Shown here: positions 49,540 to 59,315 of the stretch, in pieces
Numbering within the stretch: the first letter of the stretch is position 1
Layout of the letters: every line of letters starts with the position of its first letter
Assembly: GCA_964603985.1 (NCBI GenBank)
Contig: CAZRXG010000018.1
Coordinates: forward strand, 1 to 64,000
Reading direction: 5' to 3'
Length of the DNA stretch: 64,000 bases
Source of the DNA: CAZRXG01 sp964603985
GTDB lineage: Bacteria > Chloroflexota > Anaerolineae > Aggregatilineales > UBA3940
The notes under the pieces: generated by a model
Database searches by the model: none
Told to the model about the DNA's origin: nothing
Seen by the model: the letters and a program-made list of their open reading frames with translations, nothing else
Position numbers and translations under genes: made by a program

Positions 49540-51960
49540 ATGAGCGACATCCAGCCTGGACAGACCCTGGGCCAATACCAGATCATCGAGCAGCTAGGCA
49601 TAGGCGGCATGGCGACCGTTTATAAAGCCTTCCAGCCTCGCATGGAGCGCTACGTGGCGATCAAGGTCCTGCCGCGTCACTTCGCCCAGGACCCGACCTT
49701 CACCGGGCGCTTCGACCAGGAGGCCAAGACCATCGCCCAATTGGAGCACGCCCGCATCCTGCCCGTCCACGACTACGGCGAAGAGGATGGCATCACCTAC
49801 ATCGTGATGCGCTACCTCGACGCGGGCACGCTCGCCGGCCTCATCAAGGAGGGGGCGGTTGATGTGGAGGAAGCGGCGCGCATCGTCGGCCAGATCGCCG
49901 AAGGGCTGGACTACGCCCACTCGAAGGGCGTCCTGCACCGCGACGTCAAGCCCTCCAACATCCTGCTGGACGGCAGCGGCGACGTGTACATCACCGACTT
50001 CGGCATCTCCAAGCTGGTTGAGGGTACGGCCCAGTTCACCGCGACGGGCGGCCTGATCGGCACCCCGGCCTACGTCTCGCCGGAGCAGGGCATGGGCCAG
50101 CCGGTCGACCACCGCAGCGACATTTACTCGCTGGGGGTGGTGCTCTACGAGATGGTCACCGGGCGCACGCCTTTTGAAGCTGAGACGCCGATGGCGGTCG
50201 TGATCAAGCACATCAACGAGCCGCTCCCGCTGCCGCGCAGCATCAACCCCGGCCTGACCGAGTCGGTCGAGCGGGTGATCCTCAAGGCGCTGGCCAAGAA
50301 CCCCGACGATCGCTACCAGACGTGCGGCGAGTTGGCCGACGCGCTGTATGAGGCCGTCATGGAAGCAGCGCCGCACCGCAAGCCGACCGAGCCGTCCGCC
50401 CCGACCTCGGTGCTGGAGGAGGAGGCTGTCGAGACGGCCCCGGCATTCGCCGCCGCCGACGTGGACGCCGGGACGATCCCGGTCGCGCAGCCCGCGCCGG
50501 AGACGAAGCGCAAGCGGGGCCGGATGGTGCCGGTCGTCATCGTCGGCGTGGTGCTGGGACTGGGGCTGCTGGCCGCGATTATTCTGCTGGGGCTTAAGCT
50601 GCTGGGCGGCAAGGCACCGGCAGCGGCAACCGAGCCGACCAGCCCGCCGGTTGTGGAGCAGGCCCCGCCCGCCGAAGAAGCCACCCGGCCCCCCGAAGAA
50701 GAGCAGCCGCTCGGCAAGGTGCCGCGCACAAGCTGCGCCTTCGACGAAGTGGAGGTTTTCTACACCAACTTCGGGCCGGACGGCCCCCGGTTCGATTTGC
50801 CGCCGGGTGCCGAGATCGTGCCGTTCGGCGAGGAGCGCCACGCTCTGGTGATCGACTCCGAGCCGCTTGTCGTCGTGCGCTTCGGGCCGGAACTGGCGGA
50901 GTCGACCTTCACAGCGATGATCAACGTCCCCCCGGAGAAGGATCAAACCCAGGTCTTGATGTTCAGCCAGATGACACCGGAGCACCACGATGGCTATTAT
51001 TTCAGCTTCGGGCCTGGCCAAAACGTCGGGGTGTGGCGGGATGGCGAGCCAATCGAGGCTCCCCCCGCTCCATTCCCGTTGAACGACGGCCAGACCCACG
51101 CGCTGATGCTGCACGTCGAGGGAACACGGCTCGAGGTGCAGATCGACGGCCAGAAGCTCGTGGAGCAGGAGTTTGACGCCCCACTGCCGCCCGGCAACTT
51201 TGCGATTGAGGCCGGGCAGGGCGTTGTGCGCGTCGACGAGGTGCTGATCTGCGCCTACCCGAAAGAGGGCGAGCCGGGCGCTGCCGAAGTCACGCCGGTC
51301 TTTTCGGACCGGTTCGACGGTGACGCGCTCGACCTGGACATGTGGCAGTGGAACAACGAGCCAGCCGGTCAGTGGGAGCTTGCCGAGGGACATCTGATCA
51401 TCCCGGCGCTGTCCGGCACCGCTGTGATGCCCGACATCGATCCGCTGAAGGCCTCTACCATGCCGATGCTGTTCCTCAAGAAGGGGCTTCCAGAGGAGGA
51501 GATCGTCGGCGGGAAGGTGGATGTCTTCTTCACACCGTCGGAGAACTACCAGGCAGCCGGGCTGGTCGTGGTGAGCAAGCTGGGCGAGCCGCTCTTCACG
51601 CTGGCGCGTACCTACTGCGTCGGCGGCAATAACTGCCAGGGCGACGCCATCTACTTCGACAACTGGACGCTGCTCGCCCAGAACTACGACGATTACCGTC
51701 CCTTCGTCGCCGGGGCGGGCGAGCTGCCGGTGGATAGCCCGGTCCAGTTAGGGCTGCGGATCCTGCCTCACGAGCTGGCCGGATTTTACCGCCTGGCCGG
51801 TGAGAAAGAGTGGCGCGAGGTCGGGCGGTGGAAGCTGCTGGTTGACAGGCGGGTGGGGTCGATTGGGATCGGCACCAGCACCGGCGGGCAGTCGGTAAAC
51901 GAAATCCCGGCCTTCTTTGACAACTTCGTGCTGGTGATAGGCGATAAGCTGCCTGAGTAG
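49540..51960 (+). CDS. Membrane-bound Ser/Thr protein kinase with extracytoplasmic beta-sandwich domains
   Basis: An 806-residue Hanks-type kinase. Residues 12-275 are the kinase: GIGGMATVY, Lys42, HRDVKPSN (Asp135) and DFG (153-155). A Pro/Ala-rich linker leads to one transmembrane helix at about 328-350. Outside the membrane are a Pro-rich spacer and two beta-sandwich modules: about 410-580 (EVFYTNFGPDGPRF...FSFGPGQNVGVWRDGEP) and about 590-806 (FSDRFDGDALDLDMWQW...FFDNFVLV), both like concanavalin-fold carbohydrate-binding domains. It is a receptor kinase; external ligand unknown, sugar likely. GTGAACTATG start region at 49540. Confidence 0.9.
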   Translation: MSDIQPGQTLGQYQIIEQLGIGGMATVYKAFQPRMERYVAIKVLPRHFAQDPTFTGRFDQEAKTIAQLEHARILPVHDYGEEDGITYIVMRYLDAGTLAGLIKEGAVDVEEAARIVGQIAEGLDYAHSKGVLHRDVKPSNILLDGSGDVYITDFGISKLVEGTAQFTATGGLIGTPAYVSPEQGMGQPVDHRSDIYSLGVVLYEMVTGRTPFEAETPMAVVIKHINEPLPLPRSINPGLTESVERVILKALAKNPDDRYQTCGELADALYEAVMEAAPHRKPTEPSAPTSVLEEEAVETAPAFAAADVDAGTIPVAQPAPETKRKRGRMVPVVIVGVVLGLGLLAAIILLGLKLLGGKAPAAATEPTSPPVVEQAPPAEEATRPPEEEQPLGKVPRTSCAFDEVEVFYTNFGPDGPRFDLPPGAEIVPFGEERHALVIDSEPLVVVRFGPELAESTFTAMINVPPEKDQTQVLMFSQMTPEHHDGYYFSFGPGQNVGVWRDGEPIEAPPAPFPLNDGQTHALMLHVEGTRLEVQIDGQKLVEQEFDAPLPPGNFAIEAGQGVVRVDEVLICAYPKEGEPGAAEVTPVFSDRFDGDALDLDMWQWNNEPAGQWELAEGHLIIPALSGTAVMPDIDPLKASTMPMLFLKKGLPEEEIVGGKVDVFFTPSENYQAAGLVVVSKLGEPLFTLARTYCVGGNNCQGDAIYFDNWTLLAQNYDDYRPFVAGAGELPVDSPVQLGLRILPHELAGFYRLAGEKEWREVGRWKLLVDRRVGSIGIGTSTGGQSVNEIPAFFDNFVLVIGDKLPE

Positions 51961-52023
51961 GCGGCGGCTTCATCATGACCGCGTCTCAACCAACTCATCA
52001 CCCAGCCGGAAGGGAGCGAAAAC

Positions 52024-52428
52024 GTGAGCCGTAAGTGGAGTCGTGTGTTAATTGTGTTGGCGGCGGCGATCCCGTTGATCTCTGCCTGCCAGCCGTCGCC
52101 CGAAGCGTCCCCGCCGGAAGAGCCGGTCGGGGTGGCTAACCCGGCCTCGGTCTACTGCGAGCAGTTGGGCTACCTGCTGGAGATCCGCGAGGACGAGGAC
52201 GGCGGCCAGTTCGGTGTGTGCATCTTCCCGGATATGACTGAGTGCGAGGAGTGGGCCTTCTACCGTGCCGAGTGCGGGCAGCACTGGAGCTACTGCGTCC
52301 AGCAGGGCCACACACTGCGCGTTCGGGGCGAGGAAGTGCTGTGTGTCTTCAGTGACGGCTCATCCTGCCCGGAGATCGAGTTCTTAAACGGCGAGTGCGG
52401 GCCGGAGCCTGAAGAGCAGGCGGAGTAA
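52024..52428 (+). CDS. DUF333-like lipoprotein
   Basis: A 134-residue small lipoprotein starting GTG at 52024. Lipobox is LISAC. The DUF333 module is recognised from NPASVYCEQLGYLLEIRED, GVCIFPDMTECEEWAFYRAEC, and is repeated in shorter form as SYCVQQGHTL...CVFSDGSSCPEIEFLNGEC. Both have paired cysteines likely to be disulfide-bonded. The family is often found as putative hemolysin-like lipoproteins; no activity is established. It follows the receptor kinase gene by 63 bp and may be its partner. Confidence 0.82.
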   Translation: MSRKWSRVLIVLAAAIPLISACQPSPEASPPEEPVGVANPASVYCEQLGYLLEIREDEDGGQFGVCIFPDMTECEEWAFYRAECGQHWSYCVQQGHTLRVRGEEVLCVFSDGSSCPEIEFLNGECGPEPEEQAE

Positions 52429-52621
52429 CCCGGCACGCGGGCGGACGCCGGACGTGCGGTATATCGGGCGTAAATTGCGCGAGGGCGAGGTGCTGTCTCG
52501 CCCTCGCCGGTTGTGGGCCATTCCCTGCAACCTGCACCACCCCCGGCGCGTATAGGGTAATGAGACTTGGTGAGACATCCCTGCGCCATACAGCCGGCGG
52601 CAGGCGAGGAGGAAATGACAT

Positions 52622-53272
52622 ATGGCTGAAAATCAATCACGTGGACGCGGCAACCTGATCATCGGTATGGTATTGATCGGCCTGGGCGCGATCTTCCTGC
52701 TGGGGCAGCTCTTTGGCTTCAGATCCTGGCTCGTGTTGTGGCCGTTCTTCATCATCATTCCCGGCCTGATGTTCTTCGTCGGGATGCTGCTGATCGGTAA
52801 GGAAGCGGGCCCGCTGGCCATCCCCGGCAGCATCGTGACGATGGTGGGGCTGCTGCTGCTCTACTCGGCGACGTTTGACCACTGGGAGAGCATGACCTAC
52901 TCCTGGGCGCTCATCTTCCCGACGTCGGTCGGCATCGGCCTGGTGATCAACGGCCAGTGGAGCGACGACCAGCGTCTGGTGCAGACCGGTATTCGCTGGG
53001 CGAGCGTCGGGGTGGCGATCTTCCTGGTGGGCGGCATCTTCTTCGAGCTGATCCTCAACATCAGTGGCAGCATCGCCAGTGGCATCGTCTGGCCGTTGGT
53101 GCTGATCGGCTTCGGGGCCTACCTGCTGACGCGCCGGGGCAAAGAGAGCACGAGCGACAACGGCCACCGGCCACCCGCCGAGATCGAAGCACGGGCCAAG
53201 CCGGTCGAGGCCCCGCCCAAATCCGCCGAGCCGGAGTTCGAGCCGCTTGACATGAACCGGGGTAAGAAGTAG
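52622..53272 (+). CDS. Four- to six-helix membrane protein of unknown function
   Basis: A 216-residue protein with hydrophobic segments at about 9-26, 33-52, 63-80, 86-102, 125-145 and 150-160, then a 45-residue hydrophilic C-terminus rich in Glu, Pro and Lys. The first helix pair reads NLIIGMVLIGLGAIFLLGQLF, similar to DUF5668/LiaF-type TM modules. These proteins are linked to envelope stress sensing, but this one has no LiaF C-terminal domain. It is in the same direction as the kinase and lipoprotein genes, 193 bp further on. Confidence 0.72.
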   Translation: MAENQSRGRGNLIIGMVLIGLGAIFLLGQLFGFRSWLVLWPFFIIIPGLMFFVGMLLIGKEAGPLAIPGSIVTMVGLLLLYSATFDHWESMTYSWALIFPTSVGIGLVINGQWSDDQRLVQTGIRWASVGVAIFLVGGIFFELILNISGSIASGIVWPLVLIGFGAYLLTRRGKESTSDNGHRPPAEIEARAKPVEAPPKSAEPEFEPLDMNRGKK

Positions 53273-53456
53273 GTGCAGGTAGACAGCTTACAGGTATGAG
53301 GCGTAGCCGGTAGCTGCTGGCGAAGGTTTACTGTTAGCGTCGAAAAACGTGGGGGGACGCGGTGTGTTCATCGCGTCCTTCCCTGCTCTGCTTTTTGCTG
53401 CCCCGTCCCCCTCTACCGCCGCCCCGCAACGTGGGCCGGTGCTCCGTCAAGCCAGT

Positions 53457-54608
53457 TTACGCTCCCGCATCGTCGCCGCGCGGAATCTCAAACCAGAACG
53501 TCGACCCGGCTCCCACCTGGCTCTCTGCGCCGACATCCCCGCCGTGCAGCTCGACCAGGTGGCGCACGATGGACAGGCCGACGCCGGTGCTGCCCTCGCC
53601 GCCGGTCGGCCTGTTCCCCAGGCGGGCGTACTCCTGGAAGAGGAGCGGTATCTCGTCGGCCCGGATGCCGGGGCCGTTATCCTCGACTTCGACGCGCAGA
53701 CGATCCCCGGCAACCCTCGTGCGCACCTCAACCCGCGTGTCGTGCAGGCTGAACTTGATGGCGTTGCTGATCAGGTTGCCGATCACCTGGGTCAGCCGGT
53801 CGGGGTCGCCGAGGCACTGCGGCAGGTCGGGGTCGAGCGCCGTGTGCAGGCTGACGCCCTTCCTCTCGGCGTAAGCGTGGAACTGCTGGATGACGGTCTC
53901 GATGAGAGGGTTGAGTGCGACGGGCTTCAGGTCAAGCTCGATCTGCCCGGCTTCCAGCGCCTGGTAGTCGAGGAAGTCGCCGATGAGGGTGCGCATGGCG
54001 TTGGCCGCGTCGCGCATCACCTCGAACACGCGCCGGTACTGTTCGGCAGGCTCCTCGTCCTGGGGCATGAACCGGGTGAGCAGGTTGAGGCCAATGGTGA
54101 AGTTGTTGAGGGGGTTCTTCAGGTCGTGGGCGGCCATCTGGAAAAACCGGTCTTTGAGGGCGTCAAGCTCGCGCAGGCGCTCGATGTCTCGCAGGCGTTG
54201 ATCTTGCAGCCGCTTGAGCTTGACCTGGGTGCGCACGCGGGCGATCAGCACCTCGGATTGCAGCGGCTTGGTCAGGTAATCGTTGGCCCCCAGTTCGAAG
54301 CCGCGCACCACGTCCATGATCTCGTCCAGTGCCGTCACCATGATGACGGGCAGCTCGGTGGTCGGGGGGTGGCTGCGAATGGCCTCCAGCAGGGCCATGC
54401 CGTCCATGCCCGGCATCATCACGTCCAGCAGAACGAGGTCGGGGGGGCTGGCCTTGATCGATTCAAGCGCCCGGACGCTCTCGTTGATCGCCTGGGCGTC
54501 AAAGCCTTCGGCTTCCAACAGCATGACCAGGGTCTCGCTGGTCATCGGGTTATCGTCAATCACTATAACGCGAGCCGGTGAGGTGTCTTCCCGCGGTTGT
54601 TCACTCAT
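53457..54608 (-). CDS. Hybrid response regulator-histidine kinase
   Basis: A 383-residue protein starting MSEQ (54606-54608), chosen because GGGAG lies 10 nt upstream; an ATG three codons earlier has the same SD too close. Residues 14-125 are a receiver domain (VIVIDDN, phospho-acceptor Asp62 in LLDVMMPG, Lys in LTKPL). A coiled linker leads to HisKA with AAHDLKNPLNNF (His161) and HATPase_c (NLISNAIKFS, DNGPGI, GVGLSI). No input transmembrane region is present, so it is cytosolic and phosphorylation of its own receiver probably sets kinase activity. Neighbouring sensory kinase at 55244 may be its source. Confidence 0.9.
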   Translation of the reverse strand: MSEQPREDTSPARVIVIDDNPMTSETLVMLLEAEGFDAQAINESVRALESIKASPPDLVLLDVMMPGMDGMALLEAIRSHPPTTELPVIMVTALDEIMDVVRGFELGANDYLTKPLQSEVLIARVRTQVKLKRLQDQRLRDIERLRELDALKDRFFQMAAHDLKNPLNNFTIGLNLLTRFMPQDEEPAEQYRRVFEVMRDAANAMRTLIGDFLDYQALEAGQIELDLKPVALNPLIETVIQQFHAYAERKGVSLHTALDPDLPQCLGDPDRLTQVIGNLISNAIKFSLHDTRVEVRTRVAGDRLRVEVEDNGPGIRADEIPLLFQEYARLGNRPTGGEGSTGVGLSIVRHLVELHGGDVGAESQVGAGSTFWFEIPRGDDAGA

Positions 54609-55243
54609 CAAGGTCATGCTCCCTGTTGCGCCGGGCCACGCGGGCCGGTCGCGAACCGCGCAGCCGGGCCCCTATCCGCCCCTGGGCCTATCCGTAAATT
54701 GTCGGAACAGATCCCCACGCCTGTTCCGGGCGCACACGTTGGCGCGTCCCTAAGAGGATTCACGGATAGTACTTATCGTTTTAACTTCTCCTGTGTCCTG
54801 GGCCTTGATGCTGCCCCTAATATAGCAGCTTCTGTCCCCGTGTCACAAGGCCCGCTGAGGTGTTGGAATAGGGATAAGGCAGCGATGCGCAAAAAGTGTT
54901 CGCAATCTGTAACGATCTGTGCCCTGTAACAGTACATTATACACCGGAGAACACATTATAATAAGGAAAAAGCTGGCCAGGCGACCTGTTCGAGTCTGGA
55001 GTGGGTATTTGAATCTGGTTCACCATATGGGTCTATCCCTGCCAATAACCTTTTTTGTAGAAGCGGATCGGCGTGTTCGCCCAACCTCCCCGAAGCTCGA
55101 ACGCTCCCGGCCAGGTTGTGTTCCTACCCTTGTGTAGTCTTTTCACCGGGGAGACGGGAAGCCCGCCGGTTCTCCTGGCCTCGTCCACCATCAATGTCTG
55201 CCGCCGGTTGAGCACTCGCCCTCTCCGGCGCTAAGGAAGAAGC
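54609..55243. other. 635-bp intergenic gap, no gene seen
   Basis: The gap between divergent kinase genes. It is AT-richer than its neighbours, with several TATA-like tracts (54940-54965 contains TTATAC and ATTATAAT). No open reading frame with coding character, RNA structure or repeat stands out. It probably carries promoters for both genes. Confidence 0.5.
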
Positions 55244-58200
55244 ATGGACGACAAAAACAAATCCAAAAAGCAGCTCATCTCTGAACTGGAGTCGCTGCGC
55301 GCCCAACTGGATGCCCTGCAAGATTCCGAAGCCAAACACAAACAGGCTGAAGATCTGCAAGGGATCAAGGAGCGATATGCGCTCGTCATGAGCACGGGCC
55401 GGGTTGGGACCTGGGACTGGAACCGGGAAACAAACGAGATCTACCTCGACTCCAGCCTGAAAGCCGCGATCGGCTACACAGACGACGAGATCCGCAATCA
55501 CCTGGACGAGTTGAGCAAACACATCCACCCCGACGATGTCGAGCGGGTGAAGGCCGAGACTGAGGCGTACCTGGCAGGTGAGCAACCCTTCTTCGAAGTC
55601 GAGCACCGGATGCTGCACAAAGATGGGAGTGTACGCTGGTTCCTGGCGCGCGGAACGGTGGTGCGGGACGCGGACGGCAATCCGTCCCGCGTGGTGGGGA
55701 CGGGCGCCGACATCACGGAGCACAAGCTGGCCGGGGAGGCGCTGCGCGAGAGCGAGCGCAAATACCGCCTGCTGGCCGAGCACGCCCGGGACGTGATCTG
55801 GATGCTGGACATCGAGACGCGCCGATTCACCTACATGAGCCCTTCGGTCGAAGACCTGAGCGGCTACAGCGTCGAGGAAGCCCTGGCCAAAACACTGGAG
55901 GAGATCCTGACCCCGGCCTCCTTTGAGATCGCGTCCCAGACCATTGAGGAAGAGCTGGCCATTGAACGCATGGAGCACAAGGATCTGCACCGGGCACGGA
56001 CGTTGGAGCTTGAGTTCATCCGCAAGGACGGCTCTACGGCCTGGATCGAGAACCGGGTAACCCTCCTGCGCGACGCGGAAGAGCGGTTCGTCGGGGCGCT
56101 GGGCGTGACGCGCGACATCACGGAGCACAAGCTGGCCGAGGAGGCGCTGCGCGAGAGCGAGCGCAAATACCGCCTGCTGGCCGAGCACGTCCGGGACGTG
56201 ATCTGGACGCTGGACATCGAGACGCGCCGATTCACCTACATGAGCCCTTCGGTCGAAGACCTGGGCGGCTACAGCGTCGAGGAAGCCCTGGACAAAACAC
56301 TGGAGGAGATCCTGACCCCGTCCTCCTTTGAGATTGCGATCCAGATCATTGAAGAAGAGATGGCTATCGAGCACACGGAGCACGAGGATCTGCACCGGGC
56401 ATGGACGGTGGAACTTGAGTTCATCCGAAAGGACGGCTCTACGGTCTGGATCGAGAACCGGATAACCCTCCTGCGCGACGCGGAAGAGCAGCTTATCGGG
56501 GCGCTGGGCGTGACGCGCGACATCAGCGAGCGCAAGCTGGCCGGGGAGGCGCTGCGCGCAAGCGAGGAAATGTTCCGCAGCCTGGTCGAGCAGTCGGAGG
56601 ACGGCATCGTCCTGGTCGACGAGCAGGGGATGGTCGTCGAATGGAACCGGGGCCAGGAGCGCATCAGCGGCCTGAAGCGGGAGGAGGCGCTCGGCAGGCC
56701 CTTCGCGGATATCCAGTTCGGGTTGGCGGTCGAGGAGCGCCAGACACCGGAAGCGCATCGGGAGATCAAGGCCAGGCTCCTCGACTTTCTGGAGACGGGA
56801 GAGGCCCCCTGGTTGGGGCAGTTGATCGAACGAGAGATTCAGCGCGTCGACGGGACACACCGGATCGTCCAGACGCTGACCTTCCCCATCAAGACGGGCA
56901 AGGGGACCATGCTGGGCAGCATCGTCCGCGACATTACGGAGCACAGACAGACCAAGGAAGCCTTATGGGAGAGCGAGGCGCGCCACCGCCAGCTCTTCGA
57001 TGGCATCGCCGACATCTGCTACGTGATCGACCGCGAGTGGCGCTACACGCACGTCAACCAGGCGGCTTCACGCGTCACGCGCAAGGGCGAAGGCGAGCTG
57101 ATCGGCCGGTCGATCCACGACATCTTCCCCGGCGTGGAGAACTCGACGCATTTCATCGCCTACCAGCAGGTGATGGAGACGGGGCAGCCGCAGCGTTTCA
57201 CTGCCGACCGCATCCTGCCCGACGGACTGCCGGGCGTCTACGAGGTGCGCGTGTACCCGGTGCCGGAGGGAATCCTGTGCATCGCGCACGACATCACCGA
57301 GCGCACGCGGATGGAGCGCGCCGAGCGTGAGCAGCGCGTGCTGGCCGAGGCGCTGCGTGACACGGCGTCCGTGCTCAACAGCACACTCGACTTTGACGAG
57401 GTGCTGCACCGCATCCTGTCCAACGTGGGGCGCGTGGTGCCGCACGACGCGGCCACCATCATGCTGATTGAGGACGAGGAGGCATACGTCGTCCGCCATC
57501 GCGGGTACGCCGAGCGCGGGAGCGCGGAATTCGTGTCCAACCTGCGCCTGCGCGTCGATGAAGTGCCTAGCCTGAGCCGGATGATCGAGACGCGGCAGCC
57601 GCTCGTCGTTCCCGACGTGCGAAAGTATCTGGGCTGGAAAGAGCTCAAGAGCCTGGCCTGGGTGCGCTCGTACGCCGGTTCGCCCATCCTGCTGGAGGGG
57701 GAGGTGGTCGGCTTCCTGTGCCTGGACAGCGACCGGCCGGGCTTCTTCTCGCCGGAGCAGGCCGAGCGCCTGCAAGCTTTCGCCGACCAGGCGGCCATTG
57801 CGGTGGCAAACGCGCGCATGTACCAGGAGCTTGAGCAGCGGGTCGAGGAGCGCACCGCCGAGCTGCGCGAGGCGCACGAGCGGCTGCTGGTGCTGGCGAA
57901 CATGAAGAACGATTTCATAGCCAACATCTCGCACGAGCTGCGCACCCCGCTGGCTAACCTCAAACTGTACCACCACCTGCTGAGCATCCAGCCGGAGAAG
58001 ACCGCCTCCTACCTGGCAACGCTGCGCCGCGAGTCCAGGCGTCTGGAGCACATCGTCGAGGATCTGCTGATCGCCTCGCAGTGGGATCAGGAGCGGCCTG
58101 CTCTGGAGGTAATTCCGGTCGACCTGAACGCGCTGGCCGGCCAGTACGTCGCCGACCGCGTTCCGCAGGCCGAGGAGCGCGGGTTGGAGCTGACCTTCAA

Positions 58201-58615
58201 CCGGGAGGCCGATCTGCCGCCTGTGCAGGGCGACCCGATCCTGCTGGAGCGGGCACTGAGCGTGCTGGTGGCTAACGCCCTGGGCTACACGCCTGAGGGA
58301 GGACAGGTTCGCGTCAGCACGGGGGGCGAGCGCCGCGAGGGCAAGCAGTGGGCTTATATGCGTGTCGCCGACACCGGGCCGGGCGTCCCCCCCGACGAGC
58401 TTCCTCGCATCTTCGAGCGGTTCTTCCGGGGCAAGGTGGGGCTTGAGTCGGGGATGCCGGGCACCGGGCTGGGGCTGGCAATCGCGCAGGAGATCGCCGA
58501 GCAGCACTCTGGCCGGGTCGAGGCGGCCAACGAGGGCGCGGCGGGCCGGGGCGCGACCTTCACCATCTGGCTGCCCGTCGAGGGGGCGGACGGCGGCTCC
58601 AACACCCTCACGTAG
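55244..58615 (+). CDS. Multi-PAS, GAF-domain sensor histidine kinase
   Basis: A 1123-residue soluble sensor. A coiled start (residues 1-40) precedes a first PAS (40-160, ending VVGTGADITEH), two nearly identical PAS-PAC units at 161-295 and 296-430, a fourth PAS at 430-560 and a fifth at 565-690. A GAF domain (700-855) contains GRVVPHDAATIMLIEDEEAY and ASPILLEGEVVGFLCLDSD. A coiled linker (855-885) joins HisKA with NISHELRTPLANLKL (His897), and HATPase_c carries ANALGYTPEGG, DTGPGVPPDELP and GTGLGLAI. No transmembrane segment. Signals could be redox, light or small ligands; not decided by sequence. Next door is a REC-kinase that it may phosphorylate. Confidence 0.9.
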   Translation: MDDKNKSKKQLISELESLRAQLDALQDSEAKHKQAEDLQGIKERYALVMSTGRVGTWDWNRETNEIYLDSSLKAAIGYTDDEIRNHLDELSKHIHPDDVERVKAETEAYLAGEQPFFEVEHRMLHKDGSVRWFLARGTVVRDADGNPSRVVGTGADITEHKLAGEALRESERKYRLLAEHARDVIWMLDIETRRFTYMSPSVEDLSGYSVEEALAKTLEEILTPASFEIASQTIEEELAIERMEHKDLHRARTLELEFIRKDGSTAWIENRVTLLRDAEERFVGALGVTRDITEHKLAEEALRESERKYRLLAEHVRDVIWTLDIETRRFTYMSPSVEDLGGYSVEEALDKTLEEILTPSSFEIAIQIIEEEMAIEHTEHEDLHRAWTVELEFIRKDGSTVWIENRITLLRDAEEQLIGALGVTRDISERKLAGEALRASEEMFRSLVEQSEDGIVLVDEQGMVVEWNRGQERISGLKREEALGRPFADIQFGLAVEERQTPEAHREIKARLLDFLETGEAPWLGQLIEREIQRVDGTHRIVQTLTFPIKTGKGTMLGSIVRDITEHRQTKEALWESEARHRQLFDGIADICYVIDREWRYTHVNQAASRVTRKGEGELIGRSIHDIFPGVENSTHFIAYQQVMETGQPQRFTADRILPDGLPGVYEVRVYPVPEGILCIAHDITERTRMERAEREQRVLAEALRDTASVLNSTLDFDEVLHRILSNVGRVVPHDAATIMLIEDEEAYVVRHRGYAERGSAEFVSNLRLRVDEVPSLSRMIETRQPLVVPDVRKYLGWKELKSLAWVRSYAGSPILLEGEVVGFLCLDSDRPGFFSPEQAERLQAFADQAAIAVANARMYQELEQRVEERTAELREAHERLLVLANMKNDFIANISHELRTPLANLKLYHHLLSIQPEKTASYLATLRRESRRLEHIVEDLLIASQWDQERPALEVIPVDLNALAGQYVADRVPQAEERGLELTFNREADLPPVQGDPILLERALSVLVANALGYTPEGGQVRVSTGGERREGKQWAYMRVADTGPGVPPDELPRIFERFFRGKVGLESGMPGTGLGLAIAQEIAEQHSGRVEAANEGAAGRGATFTIWLPVEGADGGSNTLT
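55724..56533 (+). repeat. Intragenic tandem duplication of a PAS-PAC unit
   Basis: Two 405-bp (135-codon) copies, 55724-56128 and 56129-56533, in phase. Residues such as LRESERKYRLLAEH and DIETRRFTYMSPSVEDL are unchanged between copies. A recent duplication is likely. Confidence 0.9.
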
Positions 58616-58775
58616 GACAATCGTCACTTGCCACGCCGCTCAAGATTCGCTTAAACTGAGAATGAACGAACCTCCACACAGCCACCCTCTGGAGGTGGCC
58701 TTACGCGCCGGGCGACCCCACCCGGCACCAGGGAACGTCCTGTAATCCTGAACAAATCAGGAGAAACACAATCCC

Positions 58776-59150
58776 ATGGTTGAAGCAACACAAGAAGAAG
58801 CCTTTAACCCCTTTGCAATCGCCCAGGAGCAGTTCGACGGCGTCGCCGAGATCCTGCAACTTGAACCGGCGGTGCACCACCTGCTGCGCTGGCCGATGCG
58901 CGAGCTGCACGTCACGCTGCCGGTCAGAATGGACGACGGCACCACCAGGGTCTTTCACGGCTTCCGTGTGTAGTACAACGACGCGCTCGGCCCGACCAAG
59001 GGTGGCATCCGTTTTCACCCCGACGAGACCATCGACACCGTCCGGGCGCTGGCCGCCTGGATGGCCGACGAGTACGCGGTGATGCGCGGCTACAACGAGT
59101 TTGGCATGATCACCGGCGACCACATTGGAGTGGCCGCCGGGATGTCGTTT
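58776..59150 (+). pseudogene. Glutamate dehydrogenase pseudogene, N-terminal half
   Basis: The frame reads MVEATQEEAFNPFAIAQEQF, then MRELHVTLPVRMDDGT, FHGFRV and an in-frame TAG (CAG to TAG at the Gln of the intact copy's YRVQYNS), then YNDALGPTKGGIRFHPDETIDTVRALAAWM. It resumes in MADEYAVMRGYNEFGMITG: the 69 or so residues from the intact copy's TWKTAVVNIPLGG to QVMAWM are missing. It loses similarity after about 59150. The intact gene lies on the opposite strand 170 bp on. It cannot make a functional enzyme. Confidence 0.88.
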
Positions 59151-59315
59151 TATACAATTAGGTTGTGCAGTTGGGACGTTGGTGTCTCACAGGTCGATGG
59201 GCTTCAGTCCACAGATTACACAGATTTTCTGCACTCTTCATCCGCTGCTGTGTGACTGGAAGCGCTCAACTATGTAACTCCTGACAGCAAGGCTTGTACC
59301 CGGAGGGTTCCGCCC

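Noticed and set aside
54919..55137. 72-codon frame in the kinase gap
   Set aside because: No ribosome site, no similarity, and the base composition is unlike the neighbouring genes.
59061..59255. Small plus-strand frame after the pseudo-GDH
   Set aside because: It is pseudogene sequence plus unrelated intergenic DNA without a ribosome site.
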